Under the pieces are notes generated by a model that did no database searches, was not told the origin of the DNA, and was given only the letters and a program-made list of their open reading frames with translations. Both the position numbers and the translations under genes were made by a program. Below, one piece after another: positions 20,310 through 30,927 of a stretch of DNA of 64,000 bases (position 1 is the stretch's first letter; each line of letters starts with the position of its first letter). The DNA is from Varibaculum cambriense DSM 15806. Lineage in GTDB: Bacteria; Actinomycetota; Actinomycetes; Actinomycetales; Actinomycetaceae. Location of the stretch: positions 558,001-622,000 of the forward strand of contig NZ_ATUF01000002.1 in the NCBI RefSeq assembly GCF_000420065.1, written 5' to 3'.

Positions 20310-21854
20310 TTACCTGCGAGAGAGTAGACCGGCACGACGCAGGACTTGATTTTGCTCTTCCTCGGTTGCGTTCCAACCAACCGCAAGATATTTCAGAGAC
20401 AAAGCATCAATGCAAAATGCCGCCACCGAAATACCGGAATCAGTCTCATAGGCAATCGTAACGATCCGAATATCTTCCAAAGAAACCACGTCAAGCGTAT
20501 TGACCGGTTGCGAAGTAAAGGGCAAAACTCCTAAAAGCTCGGATGCGAAATCGAACATGGAACGGACAGTTCCCTGCCCATTCTGATTACGCGCCACCGC
20601 CAGCATTACCCGGGATTGTTCGGTATGTTCGGGAGCGGAGTAGAATGCTCGCTCCACCGCGGTTGGCAGGGTATTCCCCAAAGCCTTTTTATCTAATGTT
20701 TCAGTGAAACTGCGGCCACCATCAGCAGAGGCGTAAGCGTTAAAGGTCAATCCCTGATCGGCTTCCTCGACACAACCCATCACCAATTTCCCGTCGGAAA
20801 GCTCCGTGATGGTTGCCTGGACGACCTTTTCGCCAGCAAATTTACCTGCCCACCAGGAGATTCCCTGGTCATCGGAGCAGACCGCTACCGCGCCTCGTTT
20901 CCCGTTAGCCTCGGTGGCTACTGCCACATAGGCGAGCCGGCCAGTCCAGATCCCGTGGCGTAGCTGTACTCCGTGCCCATGGGCGGTGCGTCGCGACACC
21001 CAACTTTGATCACCATCAACTAGGCTGGTCAAATCACGGTAACGCCAGGTATCACCTTCATCGTCACTTAAGGCCACCGCGATATGGTTTTGGGAATCAT
21101 CGTCACCGCTGCGGGTAGTTACCGCAATAAATACCCGCCCGGTGACCTGAGAAATAATTATCTGCGGGTCAGTGAAAGACTGGCCTGAATCAGTGTAGGT
21201 CTCTTGATCGAAAAGAATACGAGGCTCTTCCCAACTAATTCCGTGATCCCGGCTGCGGGTGTACCACACCTGGGTATTCCCTCCCGCCGTGCGCTTTTCA
21301 AACGCCAAAATCAGTTTGCGTCCCGGAGTGCGATCAATCGCGGGCGATCCGTAGGTTTCCTGGTCATTAGCTGGACAAATATCGGCAGTTTTCACTCCAT
21401 GTACCGGAAGCTTCCGGCATGGTTCCTCTACTGGTTCTACCGGAGCCTCCGGAGAGTTAGCTTCCTCGGCAGTGGCGGAGGTGTCTGTTGCTTCTTCTGC
21501 GGAAGGGAAATCTGAGGTCTGTGAGTCTGGCACGGTAGCCACCGGAGTAGCCGGGGCAGTCTCTGGTGATTGCGCAGTCCCTTCCGGGGAACTAGCCGCA
21601 GGTTCCTCTGCTTTTTCTTCCGCTGAGCTAGGCGCAGAGGATTCAGAAACAGCTTCCTCACTCTGGTTATCCGACAGTGTCTGATCTTCTAAAATCACAA
21701 CCCCGGAAGATTCGTAAACTGTCCGTCCGCTCTCAGATTTATCTGCTTCTTTAGCAGCACTTTCCAAGGCTAACGGCAGGCGGGAGTCGCGCTCGTCCTC
21801 ACGAGCTGAAGACCCTCTAAAGAGTCTTTTCAAGCGTTGCCAAAACCCAGCCAC
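20310..21854 (-). CDS. Cytoplasmic sialidase-like Asp-box beta-propeller protein
   Basis: 514 residues between metG and pcrA with gaps of 26 and 20 bp. There is no signal peptide. The N-terminus is a short amphipathic stretch (FWQRLKRLFRG) followed by about 130 disordered, acidic, Ser/Glu/Ala-rich residues. From about residue 165 on it has the plan of sialidase-type propellers with four Asp boxes (S-x-D-x-G-x-x-W/F): SRDHGISW (201-208), SDDEGDTW (263-270), SDDQGISW (327-334) and SADGGRSF (376-383). The RIP motif of true sialidases, with the first catalytic Arg, is not evident (YGSPAID instead). I infer a binding or scaffold role rather than sialic acid hydrolysis. Function unknown. Confidence 0.72.
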   Translation of the reverse strand: MAGFWQRLKRLFRGSSAREDERDSRLPLALESAAKEADKSESGRTVYESSGVVILEDQTLSDNQSEEAVSESSAPSSAEEKAEEPAASSPEGTAQSPETAPATPVATVPDSQTSDFPSAEEATDTSATAEEANSPEAPVEPVEEPCRKLPVHGVKTADICPANDQETYGSPAIDRTPGRKLILAFEKRTAGGNTQVWYTRSRDHGISWEEPRILFDQETYTDSGQSFTDPQIIISQVTGRVFIAVTTRSGDDDSQNHIAVALSDDEGDTWRYRDLTSLVDGDQSWVSRRTAHGHGVQLRHGIWTGRLAYVAVATEANGKRGAVAVCSDDQGISWWAGKFAGEKVVQATITELSDGKLVMGCVEEADQGLTFNAYASADGGRSFTETLDKKALGNTLPTAVERAFYSAPEHTEQSRVMLAVARNQNGQGTVRSMFDFASELLGVLPFTSQPVNTLDVVSLEDIRIVTIAYETDSGISVAAFCIDALSLKYLAVGWNATEEEQNQVLRRAGLLSRR

Positions 21855-21880
21855 GTACGTTCTCCTTTACGCCCCGACTC

Positions 21881-23683
21881 CTAAACGAGCCTGGCCAATT
21901 CCTCTTCTATAATCTCAGGTTCTAGCTTCTGAAACACGGGTTTGGGTTTAGAAACTGACCTTCCGATTTGAATTTCGTGCCTTCCCCAATGTGGAACCTC
22001 GCTGTAATCGCCCGTAATAATGGGGTAGGTGAAATCTGAACCGTCTTCTCTAGTTTGGTCTAAATCTTTAACTTCTTCAATACGAGGCATCGGGGCGATC
22101 TGCCCTTGCCCGCCGAACACCCGGTCAATGGCGTTGGCCGAGGACGGCAAGAACGGCGAAAACATCAAATTCAGATCCGCAATAACCTGCGCTAACACCC
22201 ACAATATGGTGTGGAGACGCTCCTCGGTTTCCGGAGTCTTCAATTTGAAGGGCTCCGTGGCGGCCACATATTGATTCGCTAGTGACACCAGATGCATGAT
22301 CTGCTGCAGCGCTGCTTTTTGCCGATGGGTGGCAATTAGTTCTCCGACCTCAGAAAACCCGGCTTCTACCTGGTCTAGGAGCTGCTGATCTTCAGGTTGT
22401 AGCTGCCCGGGCTGCGGAATCTCTCCTACCCGTTTATGGATCATGGAGGCCACCCGGTTAACCAGGTTCCCCCAGGCAGCTACCAATTCATCATTGGTAC
22501 GGCGGACAAACTCTGCCCAGGTGAAATCCGCGTCCTGATTTTCGGGGCCAGCTGCGGAAATAAAATAGCGTAAGGCATCGGCCTGATAGCGCGACAGCAT
22601 ATCCCGCACATAAATCACCACGGATTTAGAGGTAGAGAACTTCTTTCCTTCCATGGTCAAAAACTCTGAAGAGACGACTTCGGTGGGCAGGTTGAGCCGT
22701 CCCATTTCTCCGGGCTCACCACCGCGCTCGCCCTCGCCGTTGTATCCGAGCAGTTCCGCCGGCCAAACCTGGGAGTGGAAAACGATATTGTCTTTGCCCA
22801 TAAAGTAGTAGGAACGAGCCTGGGGATCATTCCACCATTCCCGCCAGCGTTCTGGCTGGCCGATGCGCCGCGCCCACTCGATGCTGGCAGATAGATATCC
22901 CACCACTGCGTCAAACCACACGTACAGACGTTTGCTGGGTTGGTCTTCCCAACCGGGAACCGGAATCCCCCAATCAATATCGCGGGTCATAGCGCGCGGC
23001 TTAATTTCCGCCAGAATATTTTTGGAAAAGCGGATTACGTTAGGTCGCCAAGTTCCCGAGGCCTCGCGTTCATCAAGCCATTTCCCGAGGGCGTCCGCGA
23101 GTGCGGGCAGATCCAGGAAATAGTGGGAGGTTTCTTCGAACTTGGGGGTTTCGCCATTGATTTTCGAAACCGGGTCAATCAAGTCAATAGGGTCTAGCTG
23201 TTTACCGCAGTTGTCACATTGATCCCCGCGCGCCCCGCTGGCTCCGCACAGCGGGCAGGTGCCTTCGATATAGCGGTCAGGTAGCGCCCGACCATTGGAG
23301 GGACTAATCGCGGACATTGTCCGCTTCTCAATCAGGTATCCATTGTCGCGTACCTGTGCAAACATAGCTTTGGTGACCGCAATGTGATTGCCGGTAGTGG
23401 TACGGGTAAACAGGTCATAGGACAGCCCCAGGTTCACCAGATCCTCTACGATTAACCGGTTGTTGCGGTCGGCGAGTTCCTGGGGAGAAATCCCCTCCGC
23501 CTCTGCCTGCACCAAAATCGGGGTACCGTGTTCATCGGTTCCCGACACCATTAACACCTCGTGGCCTGCCATCCGCATATAGCGGCTGAAAACATCGGAG
23601 GGGACGCCAAAACCGGCTACGTGCCCGATATGGCGCGGACCGTTGGCGTAAGGCCAAGCAACAGCGGATAAAACATGAGTCAT
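21881..23683 (-). CDS. metG: Methionyl-tRNA synthetase
   Basis: Charges tRNA-Met, including the initiator. 600 residues, class I fold. HIGH motif as HIGH in [10 protein letters not shown]. The zinc-binding insertion has two CxxC pairs ([14 protein letters not shown]). The KMSKS loop is KKFSTSKS. There is no C-terminal EMAP-type tRNA-binding domain, so this is the short form. It starts 52 bp after the stop of rsmI, giving the run rsmI, metG, Asp-box protein, pcrA. Neighbouring rsmI, metG and O-mannosyltransferase is a conserved actinobacterial arrangement. Confidence 0.97.
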   Translation of the reverse strand: MTHVLSAVAWPYANGPRHIGHVAGFGVPSDVFSRYMRMAGHEVLMVSGTDEHGTPILVQAEAEGISPQELADRNNRLIVEDLVNLGLSYDLFTRTTTGNHIAVTKAMFAQVRDNGYLIEKRTMSAISPSNGRALPDRYIEGTCPLCGASGARGDQCDNCGKQLDPIDLIDPVSKINGETPKFEETSHYFLDLPALADALGKWLDEREASGTWRPNVIRFSKNILAEIKPRAMTRDIDWGIPVPGWEDQPSKRLYVWFDAVVGYLSASIEWARRIGQPERWREWWNDPQARSYYFMGKDNIVFHSQVWPAELLGYNGEGERGGEPGEMGRLNLPTEVVSSEFLTMEGKKFSTSKSVVIYVRDMLSRYQADALRYFISAAGPENQDADFTWAEFVRRTNDELVAAWGNLVNRVASMIHKRVGEIPQPGQLQPEDQQLLDQVEAGFSEVGELIATHRQKAALQQIMHLVSLANQYVAATEPFKLKTPETEERLHTILWVLAQVIADLNLMFSPFLPSSANAIDRVFGGQGQIAPMPRIEEVKDLDQTREDGSDFTYPIITGDYSEVPHWGRHEIQIGRSVSKPKPVFQKLEPEIIEEELARLV

Positions 23684-23734
23684 ACCTCTATCCTAATGCC
23701 CCGCTGCCGAGAGCAAAAATACCTAAAGACCTGG

Positions 23735-24589
23735 TTATTTTCGCTCGGCGAGTGCCCGGTTATAAAGCATCTTGGCGCTGAGTCCGCTTTGTGCCGCCAC
23801 CACCTTGGCGGCATCCTTCAGCCTTTGTCCCTTCTCGACGCGGTCGAGGACAAGGCTGGTTGCTTCCTCCTCATTAAGGGAAGTCTGCGGGGAAGCTCCT
23901 GCCACTACCAGCACGATTTCTCCACGTACTTCTTGAGCCTTCTCTTTAAGCTCTCCGAGGGTTCCCCGCCAGACTTCCTCGTGAATCTTGGTCAGTTCCC
24001 GGCAAACAGCAGCGCTACGCTCTACCCCGAAAATCTGGGCGAGCACCCCCAAAGTTGCTGCTAGCCGCCGGGGAGACTCCAAGAAAATCATGGTGCGTTC
24101 CTCGCCAGAAAGCTCTTCTAAACGTCGCGTCTGGGCAGCTGATTTACGCGGCAGGAACCCTTCAAAGCAAAAACGATCCGTGGGGAGCCCGGAAAGGGCG
24201 AGGGCAATAAGGGGTGCAGATGGCCCTGGTAAGACTGTCAGCGGGATTCCACGTTTAATCGCCGCCTGCACAATCACATATCCCGGATCGGAGACTGTGG
24301 GCATACCCGCGTCAGTTACCAGCAGCACTCGCTGACCGTCCGCGGCGCTAGATACTATTTGCTCCGCTTTAGCTGTCTCGTTGTGTTCATGACAAGAAAC
24401 TAAAGGGGCACGTCTTACTACCCCCAGGCGTTCGCGCAGCAGCCCGGTGCGGCGAGTATCTTCGGCCGCAATCAAATCCGCCTGTTCAAAAGCACTAACT
24501 AAGCGAGGGGTAGCATCAGCGAGATTACCGATCGGGGTAGCCGCTAAAGCGATGGTGCCCGGATCCCAGGAAAACTGTTCCACTCTCAC
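23735..24589 (-). CDS. rsmI: 16S rRNA (cytidine1402-2'-O)-methyltransferase
   Basis: Methylates the ribose of C1402 in the decoding centre with S-adenosylmethionine. 284 residues, tetrapyrrole-methylase fold. Recognisable parts are ATPIGNLADATPR at the N-terminus, AAEDTRRTGLL, VSCHEHNE, VTDAGMPTVSDPG, LPGPSAPLIALALSGLPTDRF and FLESPRRL. It starts with GTG at 24589, only four bases from the divergent ATG of the O-mannosyltransferase, so its promoter must lie within or beyond that gene's first codons. Confidence 0.96.
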   Translation of the reverse strand: MRVEQFSWDPGTIALAATPIGNLADATPRLVSAFEQADLIAAEDTRRTGLLRERLGVVRRAPLVSCHEHNETAKAEQIVSSAADGQRVLLVTDAGMPTVSDPGYVIVQAAIKRGIPLTVLPGPSAPLIALALSGLPTDRFCFEGFLPRKSAAQTRRLEELSGEERTMIFLESPRRLAATLGVLAQIFGVERSAAVCRELTKIHEEVWRGTLGELKEKAQEVRGEIVLVVAGASPQTSLNEEEATSLVLDRVEKGQRLKDAAKVVAAQSGLSAKMLYNRALAERK

Positions 24590-24593
24590 AATT

Positions 24594-26363
24594 ATGCCCT
24601 ATCCGGCTAATATCGAGTACATGCAAGCAATGCCTGGACGTCCCGCGCCTCCCCCACCGGCAGCGGCGCGGCAAACTTTGACGAAAAGCAACAAGCCGAA
24701 ATTTGCCCGCGCTCGCAGGCGTCCCCGCGCCCCCCGGTGGACTTCTGTTACCTCGCTACCTCGACTCTACCTGCGTGGATGGCGCGGACAGCAGGCTAGG
24801 GAGGAAATCGAAAAACAGCGTGCCTGGATAGTTACCGTTATCGCCTGCGTGATCGCAGCCATTGCTCGCCTAGTGCGTCTGGGCACTACCCACAAGCTAA
24901 TTTTTGATGAAACCTACTATGTGAAGGATGCCTATTCCCTGTGGCGTTTTGGTTATGAAACTAACTGGCCCAAGGGAACGGACGCTAAGTTCGCGGCCGG
25001 TGATTTTGCAGCGGCGGTAGCCGATCCGGCATTCGTAGTCCATCCTCCCCTGGGTAAATGGATTATCGGGCTGGGAATGAAGATTTTTGGCTGGTCAAGT
25101 CCCTTCGGTTGGCGCATCGCTACCGCTATTTGCGGGATTATTTTGGTCTACCTGACCTGCCGTCTGGCTTGGGCGTTATTTAACTCTTGGATCCTCACCG
25201 GGATTGCCGGGATGTTTATCGCCACCGATGGGGTGGCAATTTCGCTGTCACGCGTAGGATTACTGGATGGAGTTTTAGCGGTATTTTGCCTAGCAGGGGT
25301 ACTTTGCGTGGTTTATGACCAGCTGCAAGTACGCCAGCGGCTAGCTCGGCAGCTGCTGGGACCAAAGCTGGGCAATGATCTGGCGGGGATGCGTTGGTGG
25401 CTGGTAGCCGCGGGGGTCTGGTTAGGCTGTGCCTGCGCGGTGAAATGGTCCGGACTTTACCTGCTGGCAGTGTGCGGGATTTTCGTATTCTTGCGGGATC
25501 TAACTCTGAGGCTTTCGGCGCTGCGGATATCTCCCCACTCTCTCAGTAAGCAATATCCCGGCATTAAGGGTAAGCAACGCGCCTGGTTAGGAGCGATTGT
25601 ACGCGGAGGATTGCCCGCCTTTGCGCAACTGGTATTGGTGGCCTTCGCGGTGTATTTGCTGAACTGGTGGAACTGGTTCACCCACCCTGGTGCCTGGGGT
25701 CACGGGAAAACAGCGGCTGCTGCCGAGCATTCTTCCTGGCTAGACCCGATTTCTGATTACGTCACCTATATGAGTGAAGTAATGACCTTCCATACCGGGG
25801 TAACCAGTAAGCACCCTTACCAGTCTTATCCTTGGCAATGGCTAATCAATCAGCGCCCTACCTCGATGCTGTTTGAAAAGCCCCATGGCGATAATGGGGA
25901 TTTCACGGTAGAAGCCATGTCTTCGCTGGGTAACCCGATGTTGTGGTGGGTGGGAGTTATCGCCCTGGCAGTGATTATTTACTGTACTGTGGTGCGCCGT
26001 GACTGGCGGGCGGGAGTGATCCTAGTTGGCTACCTAGGGCTCTGGGCGCCCTGGCTGTTCTACTGGTACCGCACCATTTTCATGTTTTATATGGTGGTGT
26101 TAACACCTTTCCTGGCCTTAGCGGTTACCTATCTGATCGGGCTGTTACTAGGGCTATTGCGACCTCTTCCCCAGCCCCTGCTAGCTTGCCGAGACCAGCT
26201 GGTTGCCCCGCCGCAGCGTACGCCTGATATCGCGGTTTCAATGGGGATTGCCCTGGTAATCGTGATTTTAATGGTCGCGGTATTCTTCTATCCGGTAGTG
26301 AGCGGCATGCCGATTCCCTATTCTCACTGGGGTTGGCGGATGTGGTTTAGCTCCTGGATTTAG
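24594..26363 (+). CDS. pmt: Protein O-mannosyltransferase (PMT family, GT39)
   Basis: Integral membrane enzyme that transfers mannose from polyprenyl-phosphate-mannose to Ser/Thr of exported proteins. About 589 residues. A Pro/Arg-rich cytoplasmic N-terminus precedes about ten membrane helices. The catalytic Asp-Glu lies in the first outer loop (FDETYYVKDAY), followed by VHPPLGKWIIG as in mycobacterial Rv1002c-type enzymes. The C-terminal segment PYSHWGWRMWFSSWI is also typical. Start choice: ATG 24594 or ATG 24621. A TAATAT just before 24621 could be a -10 box giving a leaderless mRNA, so the shorter form is plausible. A longer frame beginning at 24447 overlaps rsmI and is not credible. Confidence 0.92.
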   Translation: MPYPANIEYMQAMPGRPAPPPPAAARQTLTKSNKPKFARARRRPRAPRWTSVTSLPRLYLRGWRGQQAREEIEKQRAWIVTVIACVIAAIARLVRLGTTHKLIFDETYYVKDAYSLWRFGYETNWPKGTDAKFAAGDFAAAVADPAFVVHPPLGKWIIGLGMKIFGWSSPFGWRIATAICGIILVYLTCRLAWALFNSWILTGIAGMFIATDGVAISLSRVGLLDGVLAVFCLAGVLCVVYDQLQVRQRLARQLLGPKLGNDLAGMRWWLVAAGVWLGCACAVKWSGLYLLAVCGIFVFLRDLTLRLSALRISPHSLSKQYPGIKGKQRAWLGAIVRGGLPAFAQLVLVAFAVYLLNWWNWFTHPGAWGHGKTAAAAEHSSWLDPISDYVTYMSEVMTFHTGVTSKHPYQSYPWQWLINQRPTSMLFEKPHGDNGDFTVEAMSSLGNPMLWWVGVIALAVIIYCTVVRRDWRAGVILVGYLGLWAPWLFYWYRTIFMFYMVVLTPFLALAVTYLIGLLLGLLRPLPQPLLACRDQLVAPPQRTPDIAVSMGIALVIVILMVAVFFYPVVSGMPIPYSHWGWRMWFSSWI

Positions 26364-26406
26364 GGATCCGCTCTTCCTCCTTTAGAGAGGTGAGAAGGAA
26401 ACAGAG

Positions 26407-27405
26407 CTAGGGCAAAAGCGAGAGAGCGATGCCGTCTAAAATATCGGTTTCGGAGGTCAAAATTTCTTTTAAGCCACTGCCGTCTGCTTCGATTTCCCCG
26501 TTAATCCGGTCAATAATCCGCGACCACACCAGCGCCCCTGCTCCGATAACATCTGCCCGCCCGGTGGGCATGTAGCCGAGGGCGGCACGCACAGATACCG
26601 GCTGATTCATCATCCAGTTACAAGAACGCAGCATGTGCGCGGGGGTGATCCGCGAGCCGTGAATTTTTTCGGGTTCGTAGTCTTTTAAACCGAGGGCGTG
26701 GGCGGTGATAGTAGTGACGGTTCCGGCCACCCCAATCAAGGTACGCGCCCGCTCTAAGCCGAGTTTCTTATCGGCCTCGTCAATCAGTTTATCAATCGCG
26801 AAAGAAGCTTTTATCAGGGCTTTTGCGATCCCGGGAGTCTGGCGGGGATCTAAAGAACCGTCCCCGCTGTTAGCGTTGGCAATCACCGGTGCCAGGTAGC
26901 GTTCAAAAATCCGCACCGAGCCCATATTGGTAGAAATGGCGTCTATTACCCTCCCGCGCTGTCCTAAAACGAACTCGGTGGAGCCTCCGCCGATATCGAC
27001 TACCAGTACCGGTTCGTCCTCGTCGCGAAACGAGGAAGTAGCGCCGGAAAACGATAGGGCGGCTTCTTCCTCTCCTGAGATTACTTCGGGGGTTACCCCG
27101 AGGCGTTCCTGGATGCCGCTGAAAAATTCGTCCCGATTTCCCGCGTCCCGGCTGGCAGAGGTGGCAACGAAACGGATTTTATCCACCCCATATTTATCGA
27201 TTATCTGTGCATATTCGTCTACTGCCGCAAAGCAGCGCTCCAGAGCCGCCGGAGAGAATTGTCCAGTTTTATCGATGCCCTCTCCCAGACGCACAATCCG
27301 CATTTCCCGCGTGCGCACGTTTAGAGGTTCTCCCGATGCTTCCCGGTCAGCAATGATTAAACGAATCGAGTTGGTGCCACAATCAATACCTGCAACTAAA
27401 GCCAT
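26407..27405 (-). CDS. Exopolyphosphatase / pppGpp phosphohydrolase family (Ppx/GppA)
   Basis: 332 residues, actin-like ASKHA fold. Phosphate-binding loop 1 is GIDCGTNSIRLIIAD and loop 2 is VVDIGGGSTEFVLG. The RFVATSASRDAGN, SGEEEAALSFSGA and MGSVRIFERY segments are also family hallmarks. Short actinobacterial members act on polyphosphate or (p)ppGpp; which one cannot be told here. It lies downstream of DUF501 and ftsB in the order eno-ftsB-DUF501-ppx, the same as in mycobacteria. An 84-bp gap separates it from DUF501, so it may be in the same transcript. Confidence 0.93.
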   Translation of the reverse strand: MALVAGIDCGTNSIRLIIADREASGEPLNVRTREMRIVRLGEGIDKTGQFSPAALERCFAAVDEYAQIIDKYGVDKIRFVATSASRDAGNRDEFFSGIQERLGVTPEVISGEEEAALSFSGATSSFRDEDEPVLVVDIGGGSTEFVLGQRGRVIDAISTNMGSVRIFERYLAPVIANANSGDGSLDPRQTPGIAKALIKASFAIDKLIDEADKKLGLERARTLIGVAGTVTTITAHALGLKDYEPEKIHGSRITPAHMLRSCNWMMNQPVSVRAALGYMPTGRADVIGAGALVWSRIIDRINGEIEADGSGLKEILTSETDILDGIALSLLP

Positions 27406-27489
27406 ATCCCTATTTTTCCACGGAATCAGGATTGGTAACTAATAGGAGCGCATACGCCTAGGCGCAAAGAACTCCAGGAAGGTAAAGGA

Positions 27490-28017
27490 TTATTCGCAGT
27501 AGCAGTGCTGGTTATCCCAGAGCCCCCTGGCTGCCAGGTCGGCTAGCGCTAAATCCCCGATGGGATTAACTCCTTTACCGGCGGCAAGGGCGTGTCCGGC
27601 GAGGGCGTGTAAACATTTGACCCGCTCGGGCATTCCTCCGGCACTAACTCCCGCAATTTCGGGTACCTCTCCGATTCCAATCTGTTGCCCAACGTGTCCG
27701 CGCGCCGCAATATAAGCTAGGTGGGCGCGCCGATAGCCTGCCGCTACTTCCTGATCTTCGGACAGTAATTGCTGATAATCAGCCATTTTCCCAGAAGCTT
27801 CCACCGTAGACAGGGCGCGTACCAAAGAAGGCAGAGTCAAATAAAAAGTGGTGGGAAACGGCGAGCCATCCTCTAGGCGCGGGGCAGTGGCCACCACTGC
27901 CGGAGCTCCACAGACGCAGCGCGCGGCTACCCCTACTACCCCGCGGGGAATCCTCCCCAACTGTAAAGATAGGGTCTCCAGGTCGGCGGGGGTGGCTTCG
28001 TTAAGTTCAAAAGTCAC
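27490..28017 (-). CDS. DUF501 family protein
   Basis: 175 residues of the actinobacterial DUF501 family, biochemical role unknown. Signature segments are LGRIPRGVVGVAARC, GAPAVVATAPRLEDGSPFPT, FYLTLPSLVRALS and GVSAGGMPERVKCLHALAGH, ending in a Cys-containing HCYCE. Its start overlaps the ftsB stop by four bases (ATGA), so the two are translationally coupled, as in many relatives. This steady link to ftsB suggests a role near cell division or the Ppx neighbour, but that is only positional. Confidence 0.93.
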   Translation of the reverse strand: MTFELNEATPADLETLSLQLGRIPRGVVGVAARCVCGAPAVVATAPRLEDGSPFPTTFYLTLPSLVRALSTVEASGKMADYQQLLSEDQEVAAGYRRAHLAYIAARGHVGQQIGIGEVPEIAGVSAGGMPERVKCLHALAGHALAAGKGVNPIGDLALADLAARGLWDNQHCYCE

Positions 28018-28622
28018 TTCTTTTTCGCCTTTTCTTGTTGAGGGGTGGCTCCCGGTGCCGGTTCCGGGCGGGTTTGTGTAGAAGCATCCGTACTTCCCCT
28101 ATGCCTGCCTGCCATTTTAACCGAATGGGTGACTTCCAAATACCAAGGACGCTCCGGGAGTTTTTCCAGGCGGGCTTCGCGGCGTGCCTGATAGTCCTTA
28201 CCGGGATCGACTACCGCATAGCGGGTTTCCCCCGGTTTTACGTAACCGAGGCGCTCACGCGCCTGCTGGGTTAAATAGTCGGTGTTATTCCACAGCTCTA
28301 GTTCACGGTGTAGATCCCGGTTTTCTTGTTTAGCCGCCACCAGTTGCGCATGCACCTTGTTACGTTGTTCCAGCTGGCTTACCAGGTCAAACAAGGGAGC
28401 GCCCACCAGTAGCAAAAAGATGGAGGCTACCACCAGGATAGTGCCTACGGTTACCGAAAACCGCGAACCTACTTTTACCCGCCGGTTAGCCGCCTTGAGC
28501 ACCGGGGAACGTCCCCGATTACGCCGCGCGGTGCGCACCAAAGGAGAAACCGACCGGAAAGCAGACCCTTGCTTCCGGGTATTCTCTCTTTGCACGCTCT
28601 TAGGCGGTTGTGGCGACTTCAC
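28014..28622 (-). CDS. ftsB: Septum formation initiator FtsB/DivIC
   Basis: Bitopic division protein. A basic cytoplasmic N-terminus of about 75 residues, one membrane helix (VGTILVVASIFLLLVGAPLF), a coiled coil (LEQRNKVHAQLVAAKQENRD) and the DivIC-type motif ending RERLGYVKPGE. The tail after about residue 165 is polar and probably disordered. The start is uncertain: GTG 28622 lies just after AATAATAG, a possible -10 for a leaderless message, while an upstream TTG at 28682 gives 20 more residues without a ribosome-binding site. The longest frame stays open to that TTG next to the hairpin at 28690. Overlaps DUF501 by four bases. Confidence 0.9.
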   Translation of the reverse strand: MKSPQPPKSVQRENTRKQGSAFRSVSPLVRTARRNRGRSPVLKAANRRVKVGSRFSVTVGTILVVASIFLLLVGAPLFDLVSQLEQRNKVHAQLVAAKQENRDLHRELELWNNTDYLTQQARERLGYVKPGETRYAVVDPGKDYQARREARLEKLPERPWYLEVTHSVKMAGRHRGSTDASTQTRPEPAPGATPQQEKAKKK

Positions 28623-28689
28623 GGCTCTATTATTCCATCTCTTAGGTAGTCCGGCGTGTTCCCAAGCCGAGCAGGCCTGCAATATGAGG

Positions 28690-28722
28690 GGGGGCGAGGA
28701 GAACCAGGTTCTCCTCGCCCCC
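28690..28722. terminator. Strong hairpin after eno
   Basis: Perfect 16-bp arms (GGGGGCGAGGAGAACC and complement) around a single A, 53 bp past the eno stop. Neither strand has a clear T-run, so it may work as a GC-rich actinobacterial terminator or processing barrier between eno and ftsB. Confidence 0.7.
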
Positions 28723-28774
28723 GATGACTTATCGCACCAATGCGGCTATAAGGTGATACCGCGACTGGTTAGAT

Positions 28775-30073
<1,299 letters not shown>

Positions 30074-30163
30074 TTATGTTGATGACTTAGTTACAGTCTA
30101 CTGGAAGCAAAGTCAGTCGGCAGGTTGCAAAAGTCCCTTTCCATGCGGAAAGAAAGAAACTAT

Positions 30164-30868
30164 TTACTTAGCCGGCTGTGAACCTTGCTGCATTTGAGTC
30201 TGCAGCGCTTGCTCCACCTTGGCAAATCCCTGCAGTTTCACTCCCGGACCCAGATCAGGTTCTAAGACCTGCACTCCGGTTGCCGACGCCAACACCTGAG
30301 TTAAGAGGGGATTGGTTTTCAATCCCGCTGCCTGTTTGGAATCCTGTTTTTGAGCAGCCAGGAGTTTTGGCTGAATGCGCTGCGTTAAATCCGGAGACAA
30401 CTTCCCCTGTTCTCGATCGCGAGATAGCTTCTGCAGTCGCCAGAAATCTAGAGCGTCGGTAGAAAAATTTGCATTCCGCACGCCTGTTTCCTTAGCTCCC
30501 TGAACTAACCAGCGCTTAATATCAGCATCGGTATATCCGGGCTGGTTTCGCAGTTCTTCCCGAGCAACCTTCATGGATGCTGCCCAAGAGGCGAGGTATT
30601 GGGACGGTATTTCTCCGCGCTCTAATGAGTCCCAAACAGCTTGAGGATAGACTCCGGTTCCCAACTGATTTTGTACTTCTGTCCGCATTTGCCGCATATA
30701 GCTTGCCCGCTGATCATCAGTGGGGGTAGCCGCATTAATCTCGGCTGCCACTTTTTCGACCGGGAAACTATCTTTCGCCTTTTCAGCGTGAGAACATCCG
30801 CTAAGCCCCACCCCTAGTAGGGCGGTGCCGGCACAAATACCAATAACTCGAAGCGCTTTGTTATTCAT
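30164..30868 (-). CDS. Putative lipoprotein of unknown function
   Basis: 234 residues with a lipoprotein signal peptide: MNNKALR, a hydrophobic stretch, and a lipobox ending LSGC (Cys25). The mature part is helical and Gln/Lys-rich, with no membrane segment. Parts such as YTDADIKRWLVQGAKETGV vaguely recall SurA-N or chaperone-like helical modules, but I cannot assign a family. It sits between mfd and eno, where mycobacteria carry mazG and the lipoprotein LpqU; no transglycosylase motif is visible, so it is not obviously LpqU. Predicted to be anchored to the outer face of the membrane. Confidence 0.75.
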   Translation of the reverse strand: MNNKALRVIGICAGTALLGVGLSGCSHAEKAKDSFPVEKVAAEINAATPTDDQRASYMRQMRTEVQNQLGTGVYPQAVWDSLERGEIPSQYLASWAASMKVAREELRNQPGYTDADIKRWLVQGAKETGVRNANFSTDALDFWRLQKLSRDREQGKLSPDLTQRIQPKLLAAQKQDSKQAAGLKTNPLLTQVLASATGVQVLEPDLGPGVKLQGFAKVEQALQTQMQQGSQPAK

Positions 30869-30927
30869 AAGACTGTCTTTCTGAAGCTAATAGCTAGGGT
30901 TAGCTTATCAAGAGGGCGCGGTCAGCT

